A stretch of DNA of 64,000 bases. Source: Sinotaia quadrata. Its lineage: Eukaryota > Mollusca > Gastropoda > Architaenioglossa > Viviparidae. The notes below the pieces were generated by a model. That model was not told the DNA's origin. It saw nothing but the letters and a program-made list of their open reading frames with translations, and made no database searches. Positions 32,918 through 45,397 of the stretch are shown one piece after another (the first letter of the stretch is position 1; each line of letters opens with the position of its first letter). Position numbers and translations under genes: made by a program. The stretch lies in assembly GCA_028829895.1 (NCBI GenBank), contig CM054178.1, forward strand, positions 102,600,058 through 102,664,057, read 5' to 3'.

Positions 32918-35717
32918 TGTCTGTCTGTTATAATTCCTTTCTATCCAAAACCTAGCATATGGCAGACGAATTATTATTGTGTCCATCATTATTACAATAC
33001 GTTTTCAGTTCTCCATCTTTATATTCCTAAGTTGTTTTGATATGATACTTGATAGATTGGTGGGTGAGTGGATTGACATAGAGCAACAGATAGACAGATA
33101 GAGATGGATGGATTGAGACAGGTGTTTATAAAATTTTGTGAAGCATTATCTCCATCAGCAAGTATGTTCATGTATATATCCAGAACAGAAATGTGTAACA
33201 GTGATACATAGGTTATATGTTCAAAACTCCTGACAAAATGACCTTTAGTGTAATTAATCAATCACCACTGGTGGAGTCGCTTAGCTGTCACCAGTGCACC
33301 AGTTCATGACGTGAAATCAGGGACCATGTCACTGATCCAGTCAAGCATAGACTTCTTGGCTTTCCCACATAGAACAACCAAGCTAAACTGTTGTGCGATA
33401 GTACAAAGACCAACAGCTGAGAGACCCAACAGACCAACAGATAGATTGAAGGATGGATGGATCCTGAAATTTAATAACGGCAGTAATCAGAGTCTGCTAC
33501 ATGCAAACTGGTAGTGTTTTTGTGCCAATGGCTAAATCTATTCTCTCTGAGTACAGTCTCACCAAGTTGACAAAATTTATTATACATGACAAAATATTCT
33601 CTTTATATTCTATATATATTCTCTTTATATTCGTAGAAATTGTAATAATAAAATTCATTAAAAAAGCAACATGTATCAGAAGCTATGAAATTTCTCACAC
33701 AAATCAGTCACTCTTATTTTCTAAAGAAAGTCTTTCTCAGACTTTTCATTCATACAAAACTTCAGGATCTATTTACCTTTAGACGGGACTCCTTTTACAC
33801 ATTGAGATGTGTTCCCTCTAAGAAGTAATTAAATTTCAGTTTGATTTCCCTATTTAAAGATTTACATGAGAAGTTACCATTCCAAGGTTTTATGTGATTT
33901 TTACACACCTACACACTCTACTCTGGACTTTGGACTGACTTTCTCGCTTTCATTTATTGATGCACACCACGGTCAAAGCTATCCTCCCCAACCCTCATCC
34001 ATTCACAAACGGGTATACTAAGTCATTTCTGTGATGATCGAACCATGGGGCAAATTATGCTCTTGTGTTTCTATTCTTTCTATATTAATAATCTGTAATT
34101 GATAGTTACTAGTGACGGCTGACTTCCACTTTGCTGATTATACAATCTGCTACACCCACATACACTACACGCAGTAAAGGATTGAGGTCAAGTTCATTAA
34201 TCACACATGGGCAGTGGAAATGTGTAGAAAGGGGACAGTAAGTGGGTGAATGTTGACAGGGTATGGGATGACCTTATATGAACATGTGATTTCCATTTGA
34301 TGATGCAAGAGAACTTGTAGTTTGACTCAGAGTCATTCATATATATGTTGCTGATAGACCCATGCATTATTAAGTACTTTTCCCACACCATATAGAAGGG
34401 TTTAAATCTGCATAGATGAGAAGAAGATTTTGCATGTTTCTGAGAGTGCTGGGTTTTTTCCTCCGTATCGTAATGATTTGCAGCTAAATTGATCTTCATG
34501 TTCACTCTAAGATGCACAACATTCCTGTCATGAGCTGATAGTCATTGATGTGATGTCATTAACAAGGGTGAGAGGCATTGGGCAAGTAATCAATGACATA
34601 ACAAGTTTATCTCTATCAATGACCACAAAGTTAAGTGTTCTAAACTACAAAATCCATAATTAATCAGAGAGACAGTCATCCGATAAACAATCATTAATGT
34701 TGGGACAGTAGATAGACGGTATCAGTTGACCTATGTTTTTGGTAATCTAATACTATTGTTTCCTCTTTATTGTTATTATTAAATCTTCTTGTTCTTGTTA
34801 TCTTAACCCAGATTTTGGTTAATTTGTATGTGTGATCCACAAGAGTTGGCTGGGGGTTCTGAGCTAGAAATATGTGGATGTTATATAAGTAATAATTAAT
34901 CGAAGGGAAAGATAACATTGCCAACTCGAGGCACGTCAGCTAATTTGTCTGTCGCTATGTTAGAGAATAAGGGTCCCAAAGAACGGGTCAGACATACAGA
35001 TTGAGGTTTGACCATGTCTTGTGGTCAAGGTTGGATTAGTGTAAAAAAATAAAAAACTATATTTTTCTGAGTTAGTTTCCGTTGATCTGCATTCCAATTT
35101 AGCAAAACATCCTATCCATTCCACTGGCGGCGTGAATAATTACGTCAAAGTTGTGTGTTTCCACTAGATTTTCTCATACACTTCCTGTATCTAGAGTTTA
35201 TTCATTTAGTTTTTTTTAAAATAGTTATTGATGTGAGGCCTGACAAAGTTTTAAGCCCTAGACTGACAGATACATTTTGTACAGGTGTTTTGCTAAATCA
35301 CTCCTCCATCATTGTGTGCTTAAGGTTTAGAGCTATAATGGCAACACCTACTGATCCGAGCTTTGTTTGAAGAGATTATTTGCTATGCTTATCATTTGAT
35401 ATAAAGCACACGCATAGCTTGTCATAATTTTGTTCATATGTAGTGATTCTTGCGGTTTAGAATAAATGCGCTGGTGGGCCTTCATTCATTGATGCAGGTT
35501 ACTGTGTGTTCAAATGTATATAATACAATTAAGTTTTCCTGTCCAAGGCAAGATGAAGCCAAAGTGTCTTTAACTATAAACTCAATTTTTACTGTTAGCT
35601 GTCCAAAGCTGTATTGAAATTACTACAACTACAGCGTCTGTTAATTTTTAACGGTTGATTCTGGCAGTTAATTCAAGAATTTATGCTGGACATTTTAGTT
35701 CGTGTTACTTGGTATTT
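32917..35717. other. non-coding, nothing recognised
   Basis: A long AT-rich stretch. The open frames of 60-106 codons here have no recognisable domains, splice context or Cys-rich pattern. Confidence 0.35.
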
Positions 35718-35762
35718 GTGTGTGTATGTGTGTGTGTGTGTGCGCGCGCGTGCGTGCGTGTT
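35718..35762. repeat. (GT)n(GC)n alternating tract
   Basis: Alternating purine-pyrimidine run (GT then GCGCGCGTGCGTGCG), possibly Z-DNA-forming. Confidence 0.85.
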
Positions 35763-36855
35763 TGTAATACTGAAGACAAGTTATGGTTCAGTGTTTCGCA
35801 TTGTTGAGGACTCGATAATTTTCTAAAGTGGAAAACAACACCTTATTAGTTATTAATCCTCGATTCAACTGAACGCTTATTCTGAACCCGGAAATATCTT
35901 TATCAGAAAACTAAATTATCGACTGGTTAGATCTTTTATCGTCAACATTTGTCTGCCCTTTGCTACAGCAGGAGGTGAAGCGTAGAAAATCATGCAGTAG
36001 AACCGTTCTAATTGTTCTTCGTCGTCCCCAGCTGTCCACACATATAGAGTTGTCGAAGCCAGTCGAATTGCCGTTCATAGCTTGTGGAAGGGACCACAAA
36101 ATTACATTCAAAATAAAATAAACAACAAAAAACAAACGGAAGGCTACCTCCTAATCTTGAAAACTCTTGCCGCTTCGCCAACTCTCCCTCCCTCCCACTC
36201 TTCTCCCCCCCTCTCTCATTATATGAACAGATAAAGAGCCACATACGGTAAAGAGCAGTAGTCAACATTAGGTCACAGAAATCGGAGCGGATCCCTCCCC
36301 ATTGATTGCGGAAGTGTGTTTTACCGACTGGCACCCCGTGTGAATGGAGACATTTGAGTGCTAGCTGATAGGTGCCGCCAGACAGGCATGAAAAGCGCGT
36401 ATGCGCACACGTAAACGTGTTTGGCGACTGGCACCCTGATAACGGGAGAAGACTACACTCAAGGTTGACAAGAAAGACGTGGATCACAGCATCGGTCGCC
36501 TGCTCTGGATTGAAACCCGATAAGGGTTTCCGTAGCTTCCGAAGGAAGAACGCGAAAGTGTTCTGTAACGATGGAGGCAGAGAGAAACAAGGGAAGAAGA
36601 AAGTGTCAGAGTTGAGGGAAAGAGATTTCTCTCTTCTTTTTTTTTTGCACACGACATAAAAAAGTTCTTGTAAAGTGCCTCTCTGCTTTTCCTTCGCTGC
36701 CCTCCCTCTTTCTCTTTTTTCTCCCTCCCTCTCTCTCTCTCTTTCTCGTCTTTTACTCTCGTGATTTATGAGTCGCAGTTCCTAGTGCGATTGCCCTACG
36801 GCTGAAAAACTGGAACTTGGAGTTTACGGCGTGGAAAGCCGTTCTGCTCTTGAAA
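35763..36855. other. GC-enriched stretch with pyrimidine tract
   Basis: The 36280-36560 part is richer in CpG (GCGCGTATGCGCACACGTAAA), and 36690-36770 is a CT-rich tract. This could be a promoter and leader for the small exon candidate at 36856. The 214-codon - strand frame (36008-36652) shows no recognisable domain and is treated as chance. Confidence 0.3.
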
Positions 36856-36916
36856 ATGAAGCAGCTCATTGCCCGTTTTCTTTTGGCAACACTTCTTGTT
36901 CCTGTTGCTGTTTCTT
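36856..36916 (+). CDS. candidate alternative first exon (signal peptide)
   Basis: From ATG 36856 the frame reads MKQLIARFLLATLLVPVAVS, a textbook signal peptide shape (basic start, Leu-rich core, small residues at the end). It meets a TAA at 36919. Splicing at the weak donor GTTAAC (36917) gives the phase needed by the exon at 45248 and would yield a secreted protein of about 227 residues. The stronger donor CAG|GTAAGA lies ten bases further, beyond the stop, so using it needs a one-base change. Either this is a real alternative start with an unusual donor or a sequence error, or it is chance. It competes with the exon at 7666. Confidence 0.28.
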
Positions 36917-36926
36917 GTTAACACAG

Positions 36927-37814
36927 GTAAGACACGATTAAGCGCTCGCTTTGTTTCGTGAAGTTATATTTAAAGTTTTTATCTCTGCTCTCTGCTGTTA
37001 TAGTATCGTCTAAACAAGAATAGCTTTCTCAAGAAAGAGAGAGAAAAACAAGTTCCACACAAAATCACACACCATTTTCCGACTTACCTTCCAGGATTTT
37101 GTTCACTGAGTCTTAATCCTATAACTAGTCGATTTTAATTTTTATGTTGTTCAAACGACAGGAAAGAAGTGAACATAAAGTCTTATAATAGCGGGGCATT
37201 CTGATTGGGTTTGAAGGTTATATGTATGTAGTAAATTTTCGATATCGCCGATTGCGCGAACGCCACTATTCCTTGCCAACCAGTACCACAAGGAGCATTG
37301 CTTTGTGCCGTTGTGTCTGCCATCCGGAATCAAATAGATCACGTGGGTATCTGACATAAGGAAGCTGTGTAGTAAGAGCACTTTTTACACTGATGTATGT
37401 ATGACTGCAGGATTTAAAATCGGTATGGCACCAATTTCTTAGCTTTCTCATTAAAAAAAATATGTAACTACCAACAACCTGGTACAGACGAATCAGTGGT
37501 CACTGTGAGAAATCCTTTTCATGGATTGCTCAATGGCAAGCATAGGGAATCTGCCTTATGGGTCAGTCAATGGCAAGTTTGAGGAAGCTTACTCATAGGT
37601 CAGTCAATGGCATTTGTGAAGAATTTGCCTTCAGTCAAATGGTATCTGTGAGGAATCATCCTTCTGGGTCAATAGTAACAATGGTGATAAGGTGTCATAG
37701 TTTGTCCAGACGAGCAGTTTTCAAGAATCCGTGTTATGTTTCTTGGCTTTTGTCATAAAGCATACAGCGAGAGTTACCACAGTTAGTTTTCTCTCTCGTG
37801 GAGAAACGTATAGC
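36927..37814. other. non-coding, nothing recognised
   Basis: Begins with the GTAAGA donor-like site. Short diverged repeats of GGTCAGTCAATGGCA are seen at 37530-37670. No exon was found. Confidence 0.35.
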
Positions 37815-37938
37815 AGTCCGTGTAACGTGTTCGTGTTTCACTTTGTAGCTCAGAAATGTGTAACGTGTTCGTGTTTCACTTTGTAGCTCAGAAATGTGTA
37901 ACGTGTTTCGTGCTTGACTTTGTAGCTCAGAAATGTGA
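37815..37938. repeat. 39-bp minisatellite, 3 copies
   Basis: Three copies of GTGTAACGTGTTCGTGTTTC followed by ACTTTGTAGCTCAGAAAT. The third has TTCGTGCTTG in place of TCGTGTTTC. Confidence 0.9.
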
Positions 37939-39420
37939 ATCAAGCAGCATTACTGTAGTTTTATTTTTTACTTTAGAACAATTTTAAGTAAGATAATATT
38001 TTTACTTTTAGGAGAGCAAAAAAACTTCATCATTATCAAATATTTTCTGACAACATACGCGATAGAGATAGCATTCAGTGAACTTTGCACAATAATATAT
38101 CATCGCGAAAACTGGCCAAAGGCAACGACAAGCGTTTTATCGTGAATTTATCAGCGTAAAAATGCGAATGATCATTATATGAGTTCAGTGCCATCGAAGG
38201 TTACCGACTCCCCCCCCCGCTACCTACCTCACCCCCACTCTAACCTAATAACTAGCTGGATCAGACGTCAGTGGAGCATAAGCTGCATATGTTCATTCGC
38301 TTTCGCCGAAGACAAAACTGTCTCTTAGGTCAAATAGTAATCATCATCGTCGTCGTCATCATCATCATAAAATGTCAGTGGCAGAAATTCTCGTTTATTA
38401 CACAAATGACTGAAGCCAAGAGTAAAGCTGCTCATTTAAATGGTGGCCAGTGAAAATGAAAATGAAACCATTACAGGTCACACAAATTGTGTTCTTTGGA
38501 CATCAGTTTGACATAAAATGTATTTCAAACAGACAGACAGATAGACATGTGTAGCCTTAAAGATCAAAACTGAAATCCACTCGTATCATATATCGCAGCT
38601 TTCGGAAACAAAATTGTGTGCAAACATACGGGTATATTGATTTAGTGACCAGTTACTTATTCAATTATTGGACAGTAAATCCTGGAGATATCCGAACCCC
38701 TGTGACACTAAATTTAGGAAGTATGTGGCCGATATATTAAGCTGGTGATGAGGTGGCACTGTAAGTGGCCGGAAGTGATGTGGTTTGTTACCGACGTGGC
38801 GCTGGGTGACAGGAAATGCATGGATTCTCGCACGGAAATAAGAGATACTTGTATCTGGGTCACCTAGATTACCGGCAAACTGACATTAAGATTATGCAAA
38901 CACAGGAGTTTTATCGCAAGCAATAAACAGTGGCAAGTGAAGAGGGGAAACAAGAAACCGGTTGTTGAGAAGGCAGCCAGTCATTGAAAACAATATTGAT
39001 TATTCGTGTTTTATTATTGATGCGGTTGATATTCCACGAACAGGGCTGCCCTTCCGTGAAATCAGCGCACTTTGAAAGTGGACTTTCAGGCTGGAACATT
39101 GACAGTCTGCTACATACATACACTTTTAAGTGAGTACCGCTCATTACATATCTCCAGCCAGGTAGTAATCAAAACTAATATGTGCTAATCCGTGATGTGC
39201 TTATTCAAGCGTAACTTTCCACTCTTCTTTCTGCATTATCTGCATCTAGAACGATCTGTTACTCAACTAGCAACACAGTAACCCTGCTAAATGTTCGTGT
39301 GAATATTTAGTATCTTCCTATCGATAAATCACAGAGACAAATGATTCCATTTGACTATGTCTTGTAAATTTCTTGCTATACATTTCTTTTCATCTAAGCC
39401 GGTGATTTCAGACTTTTTAC
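37939..39420. other. non-coding, nothing recognised
   Basis: A short (ATC)n-like run at about 38340-38370 is the only notable feature. Confidence 0.35.
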
Positions 39421-39437
39421 GGAGACACACGCACGCA

Positions 39438-39521
<84 letters not shown>
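39421..39521. repeat. (CA)n microsatellite, about 100 bp
   Basis: A long CA run, with a CGCACG-interrupted left edge. Confidence 0.97.
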
Positions 39522-39524
<3 letters not shown>

Positions 39525-40640
39525 GAAGGAGCACACATCGCTTCCCACACTGATTTCTGTCGACTCGTGTCAATTGCTAGTTTGTATTCTCTGAAACGAG
39601 AGCATTAAATGGAATCGAAACCCAGTTATTGGGATGTAAAATGAATCTATCCCTTTGTAAGGCAGTGCGCGGATTTGCAACAGAAGAGAAGACGATAAGC
39701 TTGTTGCCCTATCTCGGAATTTGTATTGGAATAACCCTAAGATTCTGCCTGATTGATGACCTCAACGGCGTCTGATCAATTGCCTCTTGCACGACCAGCA
39801 TGCAGCGCGAGAAGTTCCGGTCGTTAATCAATCATGGCTGCAAGGACAGTGTGATCGCGCTGCGACAACACTTAGCCCATGCTTGCCGAGAAAACTCCCA
39901 GTCTCCGGTGACATAGCTGTGGAGTGTCAGTGACATATTCCTGAATCAGACTTCATTTCCGAACCAGTTTCTATATGCTGATGTCAGTGTTTTGATTGGC
40001 AGTGCATGTATAATATATAAGGAGATTTGACAAAAGTGTTTCCGTTGTATCAACGGTGTTTGCTGACGGTTTAACTATGTCACTTTAGTTATTCCTGTTC
40101 CAGATGCGGTTCCATAGCTGATGAAGGATGACTAAATTAAACTAAATGTCAGACGAGTTTATTATGGCAAATTTTATGTTATATACACCTGACAACCAGC
40201 TATGACCGACATTTGATGTCTAGCAACCTTTGCTTAACAACATACGATGTGTCACAAATACCTGTTTGACAACAATCTTTCGTATCTGAAGATGTCTTAA
40301 ATTCGACAGCCACTTATTCTGATATCTAATGTCTGTTCATTGGTGACTGACAAGCTGTCTTGTCGAATAATCTCTATATCTGATTTCTCATAACCACTGA
40401 TATTTGAGAATATCATTTATTTTACTACCTCTGAATTCATCACGTCAAAAAAATAACATTTTATGGTTTCATTTAATGCTTATTAGTTCAAATATTAGAC
40501 GAACGATGTTAGTTTACGAAATATAGAAATCTGTATTAAAATAATGTAATTTTTATTGACACGCACTATTGATTAGTACGTTTAAGCGTTTTCTAATGTC
40601 TAACTTCAACGCGGCAAACCTGCACCAAGGACTATCAATA
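39522..40640. other. non-coding, nothing recognised
   Basis: No exon or element end was seen. Confidence 0.35.
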
Positions 40641-40720
40641 CTGGCGGTATGAGACTCGAACCCTGATCGCCCGCATATGAAGCTGTTTCCTAGACCTATC
40701 AATCAACTAGATCGGTCACC
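40641..40720 (-). repeat. tRNA-like SINE head or tRNA pseudogene
   Basis: On the - strand, GGTTCGAGTCT (40652-40662) fits a pol III B box. TAGTTGATTGATAGG (40695-40709) fits an A box about 32 nt upstream, the usual tRNA spacing. Stem pairing is poor, so this is more likely a decayed tRNA-derived SINE than a working tRNA gene. The tail could not be delimited. Confidence 0.5.
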
Positions 40721-40889
40721 AAACTGTCACCAAAGGCAACTAGTAGTCATAAATAAGAAATAAAGTAATTTTGTGAACTGACGTATCTATCCATCTATCT
40801 ACACACATACAAACATATGATATATTAAATAACCTCGATTACAATAATTATACATTCGAGTGTAACTGTTTGTTATCCTTGAGTGAACG
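40721..40889. other. non-coding, nothing recognised
   Basis: No feature recognised. Confidence 0.35.
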
Positions 40890-41430
40890 TGCAGTTCAGA
40901 TTCATGTTAGGTTGATTTTTGCAACTTCTCTCATACATGCACAACACTGCTGGCTGCAGAAATTTCAGAGTTGTTCCAAACACAGCTGCTCAGATAGCTC
41001 TCAGAAAGCAGGGAGTGCATCACTGGATTGCTCTTTTCTTCTCCCTGCATGAGTTACCTGCTCACTGCAGAATTAAGCACAAACTCTCTGTGTTTCATTG
41101 ACTGACTCCAAACCAGCATGCCTGACTGACCTCACTAGTTACATTCCAGCAGTATACTTGCATTTTCCTCTGTGGCTCATATCCTTAGTCCACCCGTCAT
41201 ATACAAAAGGTATATTTAATGCACCCGCCATATATATAAAAGGTCGTCCTTAGTCCACCCGTCATACACATACTGTGAACGTTATTTCTCATACAAGTAT
41301 CCTGGAACTAACTGCCTTTAGAATTTAGATATAGTGGCATCATAATGCCATTTCTTTTAAAAAGCTCATAAAAGACACCTCTTTCATCTACAACTCCAGA
41401 TTTTACTTGTTAAATAATGTTCCTTGCATG
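40890..41430 (+). pseudogene. LINE 3' fragment (L2/CR1/Jockey-like RT C-terminus)
   Basis: In shifting + strand frames this stretch reads FQSCSKHS, NTAAQIALRKQGVHHWIALF, LHELPAHCRIKHKLSVFH and, further on, SFKKLIKDTSFI. These match in order the C-terminal tail shared by many metazoan LINEs (N-x-A-A-R...H-I-x-x-L-L...LHWLPV-x-x-R-I-x-Y-K-L, ending F-K-x-x-L-K-T-x-L-F). Duplicated phrases CTTAGTCCACCCGTCATA (41184, 41250) lie inside. Heavily decayed and 5'-truncated. Confidence 0.65.
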
Positions 41431-41594
41431 TTACAAGCTCACTTTTATGTTATATATTACTGTGCATATTTTCTTTTATTTTACTTGTTTATAATTGTGC
41501 GCTGCTGTGATTGTTAGAAAATATATTAATTTTGTATCATGTGTTACTGTTTTCCCTTATTAGAAAGTTATAATTTTTTTCTTATTAAAGATTT

Positions 41595-44500
41595 GCAATT
41601 ATTATTATTATCACTTTTTCATGAATTCTCTTCACTGTTGGTTGTGAAACAAGGTCTCGGAATCTTACGAAGATTTTTGGAGATCCAAGGTCTTTCAGAG
41701 GATTGCTACTTTTATTAATGGGCGAGCCTTTGGTTTTCAGGTAGTATATACAGATAGCTTTCGAATTCACATGTTATATTCCCCAAGGTTCCTATCAATA
41801 CAGGTATTACTTTGCTTTTACATTACACACAGTTTCTCGATTTCTAATCTGAGACCCTAGTATTTTTCTGTTTTTATCATTTGGAACAGAGTCGTCGAAG
41901 ATTGTTGCTGTTCTGTTGGACTTACTGAAAACTATAATGTCTGATCTTCGTGCAGGATTCACTCGATCTGTTGTTTTCTCGAAGTCCCACAGTAGTTTGA
42001 TTTCTGTCTCAGTGACTGCTTCTGGTTGGTGCGTCCATGCTCTTTCCGGGTTTTTTACTACATAGTTCTCAAATAGATTTTTATGTATTCTATTTGCTAC
42101 TTCGTTGTGTCTTTTGGTGCATTCTGTTCCAGAAGTTCACACCCAGATAGTGTATGCTCTGTTCTTTGATCCTTGTTTTTGCGGAGGCTGCATTAGGAAT
42201 CATTTGATATTTTAATGATTTTTGTTTTGTGTGATTTCGTGCTTAGTGCTTGATCTTTTGCAACTGTTACGAGTGCTTCTTTTTCTGCTTTCAAACCTAC
42301 CTCTTTCAACTATCTGTATGTTGATTGATTTGTTGATGTTTCATCACCTTGGAGAACAAACTGACCAATGAGATATTTTAGCTTAAACTATTTGCTAATG
42401 CTTGTTTCGACGTTTTCTTCAATGTTTCTTTGTCTATTTGTGGCGGTTGGTATAATCCTCTCATCTTTACTGCCTCTACCAGTGGTTCATCTTTGTTAGT
42501 ATTCCAGATATAGTCCATAAGGCCTATATATTTTTCTTTAATTATATCTTAGATTTTCTTGAGTCCTCTGCCTCCCGTTTTCTGAGATACATATATCCTA
42601 AGTCTGCTATTTGGTGTAGGACTTACAACAAGTAGTGTTTTTGTTTTTTCTTCTCTAGATCATTTATTTCATTTGTTATCCCATCTCTGATACATCCAGG
42701 GCTTCTAATTATAGGTATTTCGCATACATTAAAGACGTGTATTTCGTTACCCCCGTTTAACTTTGAGGTCTTGTTTAACCTTTCGTCATATTCTCTCATA
42801 TTTGGACTTTGCTTCACTCAGCATGTTTTCTTGATGTTACAGTATTTCCAGGCATTTATATCCTTCTACCGTTGAAACATCGTTGATGTTTTCGATGTCA
42901 AATTGTAGGCCTTCTCTTATTATGATTCTGCCATTCTGGACGATAACTCTTCTATATTTCTTAATGTCGAGCCTCGAGTTAATGTCATCACTGCAAATCT
43001 TGTCAGTATTAATCAGCGAATTGATGCCATGTTCATTTTACTATATAACTTTAGATCGTCCATCTACAGTAAATGGCTGAGAACATGTCCTGATTTCATT
43101 TTGCATCCTAATCCTGTTTTCTGGATGACTTGACTGAGAGGATTTAGGGCAGTGCAGAACAGCAGTAGTAATAGTCAATCACCTTAAACAATTCCACATT
43201 TTATTGGTATAACTGATTTTCTAATATTTTGCTTGTGTGTGTGGTTTTCCAACTTGTCTTTGATATTAGGTTTTGTACTGAGGGCACTATCTTGTACATG
43301 TTTATTGATTCAAGTATCCTTGAATAAGGAACGTTTGGTAGTAAATACATGTAATTGCAAGATTTGTTCTTCGTTTCTTGCTCTCAGTATCTAATCCCTT
43401 ATCAATTGCCAAATGGTCAGCTGCCTGGTCTAGCATTCTATTGTTCATTGGCTAGTAGTTTGTTTCATGGTGAGACATGATTTTAGCAGTTATAATTCCT
43501 GATAGTAACTTCCAGATAGTTGATAGGTGTACGATTGGACGATAGTTGTTTGGTGTTGTGCCTTTTTCTGCATCTTTCGTAATCAGGCTTGTTTTTCCTT
43601 TTACCATCCAAGCTGGCAAAGCTTCTGGTTTGTTTAGTATGTCTTGCAGTTGTTCAAGTAAGGATACCATGTAAGGAGGTACGATTTTTAAACAGAATAT
43701 TTATATTTAATATAGGCTTGGGGCTTTCCAGTTTGTCTTCTTTCTAACCTTCTAGAACTATTTTTCAGAGATTTTGACGTTGCATTGTCGAGGTGTATCT
43801 TTATTTTCTTCTTTCGTATTATGCATATTTGGGTTGCTCCAAATGTTTTCCCAGAAGGTCTTAGAGTCCTGAATGTTTGGCATCTGGTGTTCTATTCAGG
43901 GATTTCCTTTAAATTCTTAGTACAGTCGTCCATGGTCAATTTTGATTTATTTTGTTCTTCTGGAATTGCAGAACTCTTGCAGTGTATCTCTTCAGATGGT
44001 GGCTAAGTCCTAGTAGCCTTTGTTGTGCATTTTCTGTTGCGATCTTAGTATTTCCGTTATTGAGATGGTATTTGTTGACTAATGGTCCTTTCGTTTTTCC
44101 GTTGTATGTCATTTGGCTTATTTCTTTCCTAATTCACTCTGTTTCTTCTAATCATCTCATCCATGGTGGTACATATGGTTTCTTTCTTTGTACTCTGCCT
44201 GTCATTGTATATGTCTCCATTAATTTTGCAGTGGCGTATATCAAGTAGGCTATTGGCTTCTGTGATATATGTATGCCTTAGTACATTATTTGCATTATGA
44301 ATTGCGTTGTTGTTTTGCAGTCTTCGTGATTGGGGTCTGCCTGCATGTGACTTTCTTTTGTCCATGAAACATTACGTCTTAGAACAAGCATTTTTCTTCA
44401 CTTTGATCATTTGTTATTTCTCTAATATAGTTGTCCAATGGACTTGTCTGTTGTGAGGTTATGGAAATATTATCGTCTACTATTTCCGTGCACAGGGTTG

Positions 44501-44800
44501 TGATATCTGTTTGTTGCTGTTTTTTTTAATCTTTTGTAGTTCTAAGGCTGTAAGAAGCTTATTTGTTTGCATGATCAATCTCTTCTGGTCCAGAAGCCGC
44601 TGTTCATTGATAATGTCACCTGGATTGTGTTTAAACCAGAATTCATGCGCCTTTCTTCTATATCTTGTAACTCTGAATTGGCTTTGATAGTAGGTGGCCA
44701 TCATTTGTATGTTTTCCTCTCTAGTCCAATAGCGTTCCAGTAACCCATATTTCGCTAGAAAACCCTGAAACATCAATGCCTAACGCAAACCTTGTTAACT
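41595..44800 (-). mobile_element. non-LTR retrotransposon, RLE-type, decayed
   Basis: A - strand non-LTR element whose 3' end meets an (ATT)n tail at 41595-41612. In order on the - strand: an N-terminal region rich in basic and Trp/Tyr residues (44480-44776); reverse transcriptase fingers with MVKGKTSLITKD and NNYRPIVHLSTIWKLLSGII (43452-43670); a late RT and thumb region with GYKCLEIL and KTGGRGLKKI (42600-42900 down to about 42560); and a C-terminal segment (41640-42150) resembling the restriction-like endonuclease region of R2/R4-type elements. Many stops are present. The RT centre around 43000-43400 is especially degraded. The exact clade is not resolved. Confidence 0.8.
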
Positions 44801-45013
44801 CGGGCGAAGTTTGGTCCGGTATAGAATAATTTTTTTTTCTCCTTTATAAATGGGATTTGTATGGGTGTAGTTTGGAGGTAGCCACTTTTCCCTCCCTCGA
44901 TAGTCCAGAGATGGAATTTGAGGCTATCACCCAACAAACTTGTTGACAGAGACCAGGTTGCTTAACTTTCTGAATAATTTTGTCCTCCACTATCCACAGG
45001 ACTATCGAGACAT

Positions 45014-45014
<1 letters not shown>
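44801..45014. other. non-coding, possible 5' part of the LINE
   Basis: No clear coding similarity. It may hold the 5' end of the preceding - strand element. Confidence 0.3.
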
Positions 45015-45065
<51 letters not shown>

Positions 45066-45140
45066 CTTTTCCCACGACTTCTGTTTGTCGGTTGTGATTC
45101 AAGGTCTCGGATTCTGGAGATCCAAGGTTTTACGGATTAT
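45015..45140 (-). mobile_element. short 3' fragment of the same LINE family with (ATT)n tail
   Basis: After an (ATT)n run at 45017-45064, the + strand carries GGTTGTGATTCAAGGTCTCGG and GAGATCCAAGGTTTT. These match GGTTGTGAAACAAGGTCTCGG and GAGATCCAAGGTCTTT at 41638-41695, the 3' end of the larger copy. This is therefore a second, 5'-truncated insertion in the same orientation, keeping only about 70 bp plus the tail. Confidence 0.8.
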
Positions 45141-45247
45141 TATTATTATATGCCTGCTTAAATCTTAGTATGTGTACGAACAAATGTAATTATGCACCCT
45201 ATTTGCGTAATATTTTCTTTTGACATTTTCTTTGTATATATTTGCAG

Positions 45248-45397
45248 CTCACGAAACCCCAGGGTCGAATTGTCCACTGTCTGGCAGCTATACATACACT
45301 CAGAAACAAGGGGACTGTAGTGGTACTCTAAACATCGGCTGTCAGACTGGCAATCAATTTGGCCTGCATGTCACCTGTCGTATGCGACAGCAGAAAG
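45248..45397 (+). CDS. exon of Cys-rich surface protein (DUF7043/7042-like domain)
   Basis: A 150-nt exon between TATATTTGCAG and AAAG|GTAAGA. It starts and ends in phase 1. It encodes HETPGSNCPLSGSYTYTQKQ followed by GDCSGTLNIGCQTGNQFGLH and VTCRMRQQK. The C-P-x-x-G-x-Y-x-Y/F start, then G-x-C, G-C-x-x-x-N/S-x-x-x-L and a final C, is the pattern of the extracellular DUF7043/7042 group of invertebrate proteins. It continues in phase to 49582. The four Cys of this exon probably pair within the domain. The family has no known biochemical role. Assignment is from remembered family pattern, not a search. Confidence 0.85.

Noticed and set aside
36008..36652. 214-codon open frame on the - strand, the longest in the window
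   Set aside because: No recognisable domain, no splice context, and low-complexity ends from CT-rich DNA. Treated as chance.
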